NCBI GenBank assembly: GCA_900319235.1
Contig: ONNR01000002.1
Span: forward strand, 22,517-86,516
Direction: 5' to 3'
DNA: 64,000 bases
Source: an uncultured Prevotellaceae bacterium
GTDB lineage: Bacteria > Bacteroidota > Bacteroidia > Bacteroidales > UBA3663
Position numbers and translations under genes: made by a program. Position 1 is the first letter of the stretch. Each line of letters opens with the position of its first letter. Below, piece by piece: positions 56,900-64,000 of the stretch. The notes under the pieces are model-generated. The model made no database searches, was not told where the DNA came from, and saw nothing but the letters and a program-made list of their open reading frames with translations.

Positions 56900-58654
56900 C
56901 TATTTATGATTAAGACGAGCAATGAAGTTGTCCCTCATTTTTTCGAGCTCGGCGTCGGTGCCGGGATGTTTGAGGAAGAGGTATCCTTGGCTGAGCTGGA
57001 GCTCAAGGAAGGAACGCACTTCGGGGTCGTGTCGGAGGGGCAAGAGGTGCTCCAACAGGTCGAAATAGTAATGTTGGAGGTCGAGGCGGGAGGCTGGCTT
57101 GTCCTCAAAGGGGTCGGCCTTGCCAAGAAGACTCTCTTGGGAAGAATCAGGCTGACACCATTCGTGGATATGTGCGACAATGTACTGCAGGTTGGCAATA
57201 CCGTAACGTGTGGAGGCCAGCGCATCATCACCGAGGTCGGATGCCTGTACTTCGGGATCGTTAGGCAGGACACTGCGACTGGCCTTGCGATAGAGACAGC
57301 ATGGATCGGCCTGATGCTGGTCGATGAACGCACGATAGGCTGCGTCATCGGGAAAGTCGGAGTAGCCTGCCTGAATGGCATAGATGTCGTAGGGACCGAG
57401 GATTGGGGGAAAGACATAGGTCACTCCATCGCCTGGTTGGGCAACATAGTTGAAGCGGGCATAGTCCATGATGCTGGCTGTGGTACCGAAGGCTTCACAG
57501 AAAGAGGGGTCGCGCAAGTCTTCGGTGCGATAAGCATGCGAGGCGCGGAAGTTGTGTTCGAGGCCAAGGCAATGTCCTATCTCGTGGGCTGCTGCATAAC
57601 GGATGAGGTGGAACACAAGTGTGTCGGAAATCTCGTTGCGCACCACGGGATTGTAGGCAGCTGTCTGAAGGAAGAGCCAAGACTTGAGTTTCGTGATGAC
57701 ATTGGAATAGAAGAGCACATCGGCTTGAAGTATTTCGCCTGAGCGCGGGTCAATCCAATGACGACCTTCAGCATTGGCCTGCAGACTTTCAACGCGGAAA
57801 AAGGTGTTGCTGGTGATGTCAAAGGGGTCAAAGTCGCTATCGCTCTCGCTGAAGGTAATGGCCTTGAGGAGGTTGGGGTGACCGATGGTTTGGAAGGCAA
57901 TGTTCCAGTCCTCGATACCCTGTCGAATGGCATTCTGCCAGAGTTTTGGGAATGTGTCATCGATGTGGAATAGGATAGTTGAGACCTTGTCAATTCGGAA
58001 GCGGTTGATGTAAGGATGTTCGTTATCCTTGTAGCTGAGGCGCGGGTCGGCAGGGCGACGCTGCATAGGAGGTTCGGGAAGGAGGAGCAGAGATTTGCGG
58101 AGGGAGAGGGAGTAGGGGTTGGAGAAGAGACCCTCTCGGTCCCATTGCTTAGAGGGGGGACTGCTTGTCGAGTCTGGGTCCTGAGTGGGTTTGGGTTCAG
58201 AGTAGGTGTGGTTAATGCGAACTTCAAGGTGGCGGATGTCGCCGCGCATCATGTCGATTTTGCTTTCGGTGAGGGTGCCGGGCTGACTTTTGCCTGAAAG
58301 GATGTCGAGTCCCTTTTGGATTTGCAGGAAGAAAGGTGCAAGGTCAACAAGATAACTATCTCCTTGCTTCGAGGCTATAGGAAGGGTTATAGGTTCGGGT
58401 TTGAATATCTTGTCGATGGTGGTAATGACCAGACTGTCGTTCCGCACCGAGAAACGGACAAGTTGTGGATCGTACATTCGCACTCCAGGACAGATATGTT
58501 TCTTGACCATCCACCAGTCGCGACTCACCTTTTCAACCCGAGCCGCCACCACGAAGTCCCTGCCCAAAAGGTCTTCGGGCACTTCAATCAACTGTTGGGC
58601 CTGGAGAGCCAGGAATTGCAACAGGAGTATGAGCAGGGTGGTGACTGGGCGCAT
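56900..58654 (-). CDS. Secreted zinc metalloprotease (metzincin type)
   Basis: 584 residues with a signal peptide (1-19). The zinc motif 'AAHEIGHCLGLEHNF' (about 358-370) has the HExxHxxGxxH ligands, followed by a Met-turn-like 'ASIMDYARFNY', which marks a metzincin. The N-terminal third resembles the DUF5117/DUF4953 proteins of Bacteroidota ('LLGRDFVVAARVEKVSRDWW'). It would cut proteins in the periplasm or outside. It lies in the operon between the DUF6850-like barrel protein and the S46 peptidase, consistent with stepwise peptide production. Confidence 0.88.
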   Translation of the reverse strand: MRPVTTLLILLLQFLALQAQQLIEVPEDLLGRDFVVAARVEKVSRDWWMVKKHICPGVRMYDPQLVRFSVRNDSLVITTIDKIFKPEPITLPIASKQGDSYLVDLAPFFLQIQKGLDILSGKSQPGTLTESKIDMMRGDIRHLEVRINHTYSEPKPTQDPDSTSSPPSKQWDREGLFSNPYSLSLRKSLLLLPEPPMQRRPADPRLSYKDNEHPYINRFRIDKVSTILFHIDDTFPKLWQNAIRQGIEDWNIAFQTIGHPNLLKAITFSESDSDFDPFDITSNTFFRVESLQANAEGRHWIDPRSGEILQADVLFYSNVITKLKSWLFLQTAAYNPVVRNEISDTLVFHLIRYAAAHEIGHCLGLEHNFRASHAYRTEDLRDPSFCEAFGTTASIMDYARFNYVAQPGDGVTYVFPPILGPYDIYAIQAGYSDFPDDAAYRAFIDQHQADPCCLYRKASRSVLPNDPEVQASDLGDDALASTRYGIANLQYIVAHIHEWCQPDSSQESLLGKADPFEDKPASRLDLQHYYFDLLEHLLPLRHDPEVRSFLELQLSQGYLFLKHPGTDAELEKMRDNFIARLNHK

Positions 58655-58680
58655 GGGGAGGGATTAGTTTTTTTGTTTTT

Positions 58681-58750
58681 CGGGATTTCGTAATACCGAA
58701 ATAACGAGATACCGGAATGCCGGTATTTCGTGATGCTGTGATACCGTTAT
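58681..58750. repeat. TTTCGTAAT inverted-repeat element, copy 2
   Basis: CGAGATACCGG and CCGGTATTTCG form an 11-bp stem around AATG, with flanking ATTTCGTAATACCG. It sits in the 99-nt gap between the barrel protein and metalloprotease genes and shares its words with the element at 22574-22635. Confidence 0.6.
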
Positions 58751-58753
58751 GGC

Positions 58754-60346
58754 CTAATAGTAAATACCTATCGCGGCGGCTGCATAATATCCATCCGTGT
58801 GGTTGTCGGTCTTGAGATAGGAGCCGCCGATTTTGGCAAACCAGATGTTGCGGTACTTCTTGAAGGTGACGGGCATCAGATAGGTCAGTTCGAGTTGGCC
58901 ATGGAAGAAGTTTGCTCCATAATAGTCCATATCGGGGAGGAGTACGCTGGTTGCATAGATGCCGGAAGCGTCGTTAAGGCTGAGCTCAGAGGTCGTGGAG
59001 ACATGATAGCCTGCCTTGGCTTCAACCCAGAACGAACGCTCGTCTCGATCGAAGAGGGCACAGCCACCTTCAAGTACAGCATCGAGATAACCTACTTTTC
59101 TAAATGAGACAGGCAGGTTGTACTGCTCCTTGTCGTACTGATAAGTGGCATGTGCACCAGCGTATGCCTTTGTCTTTATGCCTTCGAGCCAAGATAGACG
59201 ATAGTGGAGGTCGGCCTGATATTCGTACACCTCATAGCGATTCTTATAGGTGATGAGTGTCTGGTAGTAGGTGGTCGAAGAACCTGTCTCGGAGTTGAGT
59301 TCGATGACTTTCTGCTGTCGATATTCGTCACCCAAGGCTGGCAGATATTTCAAGGTCAAATCCAGTTGATGCAGTTTGGTTTCGCGAGAGATACGGTTCT
59401 GCGACACGAAACGCCACTCCTGATTGCGCCAGGCTCCAGGCTCAGCCTTGTATTGTTCGTACATATATTCTCGGGCATGCTTGAAGCCAAAGGAGTTGAG
59501 GCTTTGGAAAGCATCTGTCTGGAAGTTGTAATCGAATTCGATGCCGAATTCATGGTTGGCAAATTCGCGGCTGAAGGCATTGTAACCGCCCACTGTGCCA
59601 ATGACGTGTTCAAGTCCTGTGGCCTGATAATACATCAGTGTGGCGTCGGTTTGAACGGTGGTGAGGCCGGTCAGTTTCTCCTTGTAGCGCTGGTAATGGG
59701 CAGCAAGTCCCAAGGCGTGATGCCCCATGGAGTAGGTGATGGAGGGAACCACACGATACTGAGCCATCATTACGCGCGAACGAGGATCTTTCAGGCGGGA
59801 GTAGTCGCCCACCTTGTAGTCGAGGCGGAAGCCGTAGGTGAAAGCGCCCATCTGCACGGTGGAGAGTTGGGCTGTGAGGTCGATGAGTTGTCGCTCGTAC
59901 TTGCCGGGTTTGTCGCTGCCCGAAATGTAAGGATTGCTGTGCTCGGTACGAAGCATGTCACACCAGGAGCGGCCAAAGTCGCGCCCCGTGTTGAACTCAA
60001 AGCGTCCGAAACCTACGAGGTACTTGCCAATGCGCTGGTAGCGCTCCGACAAGAAGTGAATGGTGTTCTGCTTATTGCCTTTCTGCACGAGGTAGTGATC
60101 GGTATTGAGCTGCGACAGTTCGAAGAAGGTGACGCCGCGACTGGTGAGCGAGTCAAGGCCCAGGCCTGCTGCATTGCTGGTATTACGCCACACCTCTTGG
60201 GCATCCTGGTAAAGATAAGTGCCTTTCGAAGTATTGTCTCCCTGCGCCTGTGTTGGAGAACATACTGTGACAAGCAAAAGGAGAAGACTCCCTCTGATTG
60301 TCTTGCGTAAGGAGTGGGATGGGCTGGTTATGAATATTGAGGTCAT
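58754..60346 (-). CDS. DUF6850-like outer-membrane beta-barrel protein
   Basis: 530 residues. A cleavable signal follows a basic N-terminus (cleavage near TQAQG, about 35). The rest is dominated by alternating amphipathic beta strands with aromatic ends ('YLVGFGRFEFNTG', 'LGLAAHYQRYKEKLTG', 'WFAKIGGSYLKTDN') and ends 'AAAIGIYY', the C-terminal aromatic expected of outer-membrane barrels. The assignment to the DUF6850 family is from memory of Bacteroidales homologues found next to DUF4876 proteins. It probably forms part of the uptake complex with the TonB receptor; function unknown. Confidence 0.8.
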   Translation of the reverse strand: MTSIFITSPSHSLRKTIRGSLLLLLVTVCSPTQAQGDNTSKGTYLYQDAQEVWRNTSNAAGLGLDSLTSRGVTFFELSQLNTDHYLVQKGNKQNTIHFLSERYQRIGKYLVGFGRFEFNTGRDFGRSWCDMLRTEHSNPYISGSDKPGKYERQLIDLTAQLSTVQMGAFTYGFRLDYKVGDYSRLKDPRSRVMMAQYRVVPSITYSMGHHALGLAAHYQRYKEKLTGLTTVQTDATLMYYQATGLEHVIGTVGGYNAFSREFANHEFGIEFDYNFQTDAFQSLNSFGFKHAREYMYEQYKAEPGAWRNQEWRFVSQNRISRETKLHQLDLTLKYLPALGDEYRQQKVIELNSETGSSTTYYQTLITYKNRYEVYEYQADLHYRLSWLEGIKTKAYAGAHATYQYDKEQYNLPVSFRKVGYLDAVLEGGCALFDRDERSFWVEAKAGYHVSTTSELSLNDASGIYATSVLLPDMDYYGANFFHGQLELTYLMPVTFKKYRNIWFAKIGGSYLKTDNHTDGYYAAAAIGIYY

Positions 60347-60411
60347 GAGGTTATGAGGTGATGGGAGTCGCTATGGGAAAGCAACATAAGGGACTATTTA
60401 GGGGATAGGTG

Positions 60412-61617
60412 TTATTTGTATTCGCCAATGTTGATGCCGGTGGTGCAAGCCCAGTCATCGAGGCTGTAATTGGTGTCCTTGAGCAGGGCACGTCCGTCAT
60501 CGGTCCAAGATTCAACGACACGATAGACAACTTCGCCGTTATAGCCATTGACGGCATTGATATTGGTATAGCCTGCATCGATGTAGTCGTAGAATCGTTT
60601 GGTGCTGACATCAACCGTGCCATCTGGTCGGTATTTCAGGATGTCCACGCCATCGACCACGTATTTGGCAGGAGCCTTGAGTTGCTGGACACCCGAAGAC
60701 TTGCCGTCTGCATATACAGGTTCCCATTGGGCGGGATCCTCATCCGTCTCGATGAGCGCTATGCCGCAGGGGCCACCTTGCACGAGATTCATATTGGGGA
60801 TGGTGGCAAAGGCAGTCCAAATGAGCTTCATGGCAGGTGTGGCTGGGTTGTTGGCAGGAGCATTGTTCGCATTCGATTTGCATTCGAAATCGGCATTGCT
60901 TTCGTCGTAGTCGGCTGCAGCATTTTCGGTGTGGTTCACAGCACTATTGGTGACAAGGATGTGTTCGCCAGGTTGAAGGATATGATGACCTTCGTTGGGG
61001 AATTGGAAGACCTGCTTGATGTAGATGTAGTCGCTCTGCGTGGAGATGATATAGGCGGGTGTGGAATTGCTTTCCATCAGGCAGAGGTACATACCAGCCA
61101 CGTCGACGGCTTCATTGCTGTTGTTGTAGAGTTCAACAAATCTTCCAGCGAGGTAGTTCTTGTTGTTGTTGTCCTTGCAGCCCGAATAATACACCTTGCT
61201 GATGAGCACCGACTGCTTGCGTGCACAGTTGGTACTGAGGGTAAGACGTGTGGCATCGTCGATGAGTACTTGGTTGGCCAAAGCTCCCGAGAGGACGTAG
61301 GTGCCGTGCTGCACCGTTTCGCCTGTTGCCTCCATATATTGGTCGGAGGTGATGCTCCAGGAGACGCTGACATTGTAGATGTCGGGAATGACATTGGTGA
61401 AAGTGGCCGTGCCGTCGGCATCAGTTTGGGCTATATAGTTGTAGCCTGTGCTGCTAATCAGGGAGACAGTTTGCCCTCCTGTCAAACCTGAGAGCCCCGA
61501 TGGGTTCTCGACGTTGACATAGATGGTGATGGGCTGTGTCTGGTCATCGCTCGACAGGCAACTGGAGAGGCCAAGGGCGGTTATGAAGGCCAGTGAGGTG
61601 GTCAGGAATAATCTCAT
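60412..61617 (-). CDS. DUF4876 surface lipoprotein
   Basis: 401 residues with a lipobox (LSSC, Cys 20). After an Ig-like/carboxypeptidase-regulatory-like domain (about 30-130, 'GLTGGQTVSLISSTGYNYIA' and 'TDADGTATFTNVIPDIYNV'), a lamin-tail-like domain follows ('ISKVYYSGCKDNNNKNYLAG' and 'RFVELYNNSNEAVDVAGMYL'). This is the DUF4876 pattern. Placed directly after the TonB receptor (5 nt), it likely acts as its surface lid or ligand-capture partner, in the way SusD-type proteins do; that role is inference. Confidence 0.85.
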   Translation of the reverse strand: MRLFLTTSLAFITALGLSSCLSSDDQTQPITIYVNVENPSGLSGLTGGQTVSLISSTGYNYIAQTDADGTATFTNVIPDIYNVSVSWSITSDQYMEATGETVQHGTYVLSGALANQVLIDDATRLTLSTNCARKQSVLISKVYYSGCKDNNNKNYLAGRFVELYNNSNEAVDVAGMYLCLMESNSTPAYIISTQSDYIYIKQVFQFPNEGHHILQPGEHILVTNSAVNHTENAAADYDESNADFECKSNANNAPANNPATPAMKLIWTAFATIPNMNLVQGGPCGIALIETDEDPAQWEPVYADGKSSGVQQLKAPAKYVVDGVDILKYRPDGTVDVSTKRFYDYIDAGYTNINAVNGYNGEVVYRVVESWTDDGRALLKDTNYSLDDWACTTGINIGEYK

Positions 61618-61622
61618 AGTTG

Positions 61623-64000
61623 TTATAGATTAAAATAGAGCTCGACGCCGAAACTGAAAGACCCTGCGTTCTGCTGGGTGAGGGTGTTGGAACGGGACGT
61701 GGATTTCCAGGGCTCGTGGTAGAGAAGGTTGTTGGCATAGAACGAGAAGCCGCCTATTCGACCAAGTTCTTTGGTGAGACGACCCGACACGAGCCAGGTG
61801 ACGGGCGACTTGGTGGGCTCGTTCTCGGTGCCGTTGCGGCGTTGCTTCTGGAGCGAAACGCCACGGATGGTATAATTTTCGTCAGCGAGCATGGCTGGGG
61901 TAATCTCGTGATAGGAGAGGTCGGTGTCAATCCAACCGATGGGATCCATGGCAGGCACTTCGCTGTGGGAATAGTTGTAGAAGATAGCCTGTCCGGAGAG
62001 CGATGCCACCATCTTGAGCGCAGGGATATGGGTCACCAGGCGGAGCATGGTGCTGAACTTGCGATAGGTGGAAGTGTTCATCTCCGAAGGGTAGACGACT
62101 TTGAAGGGCACGGTGTTGGCCTGGGAATAGGAGGCAGGATAGCTGGTGGGGTTGGACGAATTCATGTCCTTTGACCAGCGTTTCGATTCCATGTAGGCGC
62201 CTGTCAGATAGACGCTGGTCTGCAGGGGCTTGATCTTGCCGAGGTCCCAGTCGAGTTCGATGCCCTTGTTGACCGAGACGTTGAAGTTTCCCACCTTGCC
62301 TGTGGTGGAGAAAACGGTGTCGATGCGTGCGGGATTACCATAGTCGATGATGGTAGCAGCTCCACTGACTGGGGTCAATCCGGCAGAAAGGTCGTAGAAA
62401 TTGGCCGTGTAGGTGGTGTATTCGGTGGCAGCGCTGAAGCCGGTGGGCGTCTTGTCGTAGTAGGCGAGGATGCTCATACGACGGTCGCCCGGCAACTTGA
62501 TGTCGATGCCGACCTCAGTCTTGTAGTTGGTGGCGTTCTTGAGTCCTTCGGTGCGTGCCACTTCATAAACGTTGGTGTGATAGACGAGGAGTTGGCCGGC
62601 GGGATTGTCCTGGGGTAGATAGTTGGCAGCCACGCGGTCAGTGTACTTCTTGTCGGGATAGAGGTAGTCCATGCCGGGTGTCTTGGAGTTGAGACCAAAG
62701 CCTGCACGGATGTCGAGCCATCGGGCGACGGTGAACGATGTGTTGAAACGGGGTGAAAGCGCGTAGGTGGCTTCATCCTTGAACATCTGGAAACTGGTGA
62801 AGCGCAAACCTGCCTGCACCTTCAGTTTGTTCACCTTGTTAATCTGCCACGTGAAGTTGTCTTCGGCAAAGGCATTGAACTGATGAACACCCGGGATTTC
62901 CTTGAACGAACGTGGACGTCCGCTGCTGTTGGGACGGAGGGGTTGGCGCTCGTCGTCGTTGTAATAGCCGATGCCGTTGTTCCAGTCGAAATGGTAATCG
63001 ACGCCCAACTTGAAGCGTTGCCTTGTAGGTCCTGCCTTGATGAAGAAGTCGTTGCCCACCTTCAGGAAGATGTTGCCTGGAGTGCTTGTGGTACCACCGC
63101 TGGCTGCATACGACGAAGTCATCCAGGGTATTACAAAGTATCCCGTTTCGCGAGCGGTGAGGATGGGAAGAAGTCCCGACGGATTGGGCACGATGGCGCT
63201 TTGACGCGACTTCATGCGGTTAAGGCTCAAGCCGATGGTGTAGAATAGTGAACGCGAAAAAGGCTTGTTGAGCGACCACTTGCCGTTGTGAGTCAGCGAA
63301 ATAGTCTGGTTCTTGGTGCTGCTGAAGGTGCCGTCATCGATGGCATCGGGGTCGTTGCCGTTCCAATCCTTGCCGAGGTTGAAGCGCACCTTTGTGGTCA
63401 TGTTGAAGCGGCGAGTAGGATCGATGCTCCATCCTACGGAACCTGAATAACGGTCGAACGACTTGGTCTTCTGTCGCGGGTCACCCCATGCCTGTGCGTA
63501 GTCGAGGTTGAAGTTGACGGTTCCCCATCGGCCAGTATGGAAGCCTTTGCCCACCGAATAGTTCTGTCCCGAAGGATTGATCTTCGCCTTGACCTGCCAG
63601 GGAGTGACACCCACCTTGGAGTGAACCACAACGAGTCCACTGGTGAGGTCGCCGTATTCGGCGGAAGGAATGCCACGCACCACTTCGACCGATTCGATGT
63701 CATCGGCACTGATCTGTCGGGTGTCGGTGCCCACAAAAGCCGTGCTGCTGAAACCGCCCTGCGTCATCGCACCATTGTTCGACATGGGCACACCGTCCAT
63801 GACGATGCTTGCACCGAAGGCGTTGGTGTTGTCATTGACAAGCGAGCGGATCTGCACGTTCGACTGAGAGGTGAGGTCGGTGACCTTCATGTCGGCACCC
63901 GGTACGAGTTGCATAATGTCGTCGAGACTGAAAGCCTGCAGGTGGTCGATGGCTTGACGTCCGATGACTGAGGCTGTTGCTTCGCCCGCTGCACTCTGCT
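61623..64000 (-). CDS. TonB-dependent outer-membrane receptor (5' end outside window)
   Basis: At least 790 residues. The frame stays open to the window edge: before 'MQLVPGADMKVTDLTS' it reads 'ATASVIGRQAIDHLQAFSLDD', so the Met at 63914 is internal. The plug domain has 'RSLVNDNTNAFGASIVMDGVPM' (outlined) and 'SAEYGDLTSGLVVV', and a long beta-barrel follows, ending 'AGSFSFGVELYFNL' with C-terminal aromatic. It imports a ligand across the outer membrane using TonB/ExbBD energy. Downstream partners suggest peptides or a protein-derived cofactor, but the ligand is unknown. Confidence 0.93.
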   Translation of the reverse strand, partial: QSAAGEATASVIGRQAIDHLQAFSLDDIMQLVPGADMKVTDLTSQSNVQIRSLVNDNTNAFGASIVMDGVPMSNNGAMTQGGFSSTAFVGTDTRQISADDIESVEVVRGIPSAEYGDLTSGLVVVHSKVGVTPWQVKAKINPSGQNYSVGKGFHTGRWGTVNFNLDYAQAWGDPRQKTKSFDRYSGSVGWSIDPTRRFNMTTKVRFNLGKDWNGNDPDAIDDGTFSSTKNQTISLTHNGKWSLNKPFSRSLFYTIGLSLNRMKSRQSAIVPNPSGLLPILTARETGYFVIPWMTSSYAASGGTTSTPGNIFLKVGNDFFIKAGPTRQRFKLGVDYHFDWNNGIGYYNDDERQPLRPNSSGRPRSFKEIPGVHQFNAFAEDNFTWQINKVNKLKVQAGLRFTSFQMFKDEATYALSPRFNTSFTVARWLDIRAGFGLNSKTPGMDYLYPDKKYTDRVAANYLPQDNPAGQLLVYHTNVYEVARTEGLKNATNYKTEVGIDIKLPGDRRMSILAYYDKTPTGFSAATEYTTYTANFYDLSAGLTPVSGAATIIDYGNPARIDTVFSTTGKVGNFNVSVNKGIELDWDLGKIKPLQTSVYLTGAYMESKRWSKDMNSSNPTSYPASYSQANTVPFKVVYPSEMNTSTYRKFSTMLRLVTHIPALKMVASLSGQAIFYNYSHSEVPAMDPIGWIDTDLSYHEITPAMLADENYTIRGVSLQKQRRNGTENEPTKSPVTWLVSGRLTKELGRIGGFSFYANNLLYHEPWKSTSRSNTLTQQNAGSFSFGVELYFNL

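Overview
The window reads as chromosomal DNA of a Bacteroidales bacterium, most likely Prevotella-like (Prevotellaceae or a close relative). Signs of this are: many starts preceded by the Bacteroidota promoter (TTG, about 20 bp, TAnnTTTG, usually TATCTTTG); a TonB-dependent receptor with DUF4876 and DUF6850-type partners; an S46 dipeptidyl-peptidase; a BspA-like leucine-rich repeat protein; a periplasm-sensing hybrid two-component regulator; and secreted proteins ending in a shared tail of the form 'Y-L-G-x-V ... I-x-x-G-K-x-I'. Genus assignment is inference; no rRNA gene is present.

Layout. 1-9.7 kb: the end of rplA, then rplJ, rplL, rpoB and rpoC, with terminators after rplL and rpoC. 9.7-13.6 kb: AEC transporter, secreted aldose 1-epimerase, a stand-alone lid-domain remnant of a PepD-type dipeptidase, and a divergent cytoplasmic epimerase-like protein. 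13.7-19.3 kb: an AspT/YidE-type transporter and a tight etfB-etfA-(58-aa membrane protein)-acyl-CoA dehydrogenase operon. 19.3-20.1 kb: a non-coding array of palindromes whose centres are exactly 42 bp apart. 20.1-26.2 kb: a secreted protein, asd, a probable independent small RNA, a MATE exporter whose gene carries a cluster of DnaA-box-like 9-mers, and a yqeY-dtd-deoC operon. 26.4-26.6 kb: tRNA-His and tRNA-Glu. 26.6-34 kb: CE12-CE8 pectin esterase, HhH protein and a hybrid two-component regulator lacking the ATPase domain. 34-38.8 kb: glycogen operon (debranching enzyme, GT4 synthase, GH57 amylase). 39-44.4 kb: TetR regulator, fabG, an RluA-type synthase, pta-ackA and rplS. 44.5-49.2 kb: PepSY-like protein, a partner-switching module (SpoIIE phosphatase/RsbW fusion, STAS protein, AraC-type regulator), a cyclophilin lipoprotein and a 61-aa protein. 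49.2-52.8 kb: a GH2 glycosidase gene broken by one in-frame TAG. 52.8-53.2 kb: a second 42-bp palindrome array of the same family. 53.2-64 kb: an outer-membrane/peptidase operon (TonB receptor, DUF4876 lipoprotein, DUF6850-like barrel, zinc metalloprotease, S46 peptidase, BspA-like protein).

Together the genes describe an anaerobic glycan- and peptide-degrading commensal. It removes acetyl and methyl groups from pectin, stores glucose as glycogen, makes acetate through Pta-AckA, runs an ETF/acyl-CoA dehydrogenase couple, and takes up peptides or a similar ligand through a TonB system fed by secreted peptidases. The most unusual structure is the pair of helically phased GGCC-centred palindrome arrays, 33 kb apart, which no annotated feature explains.
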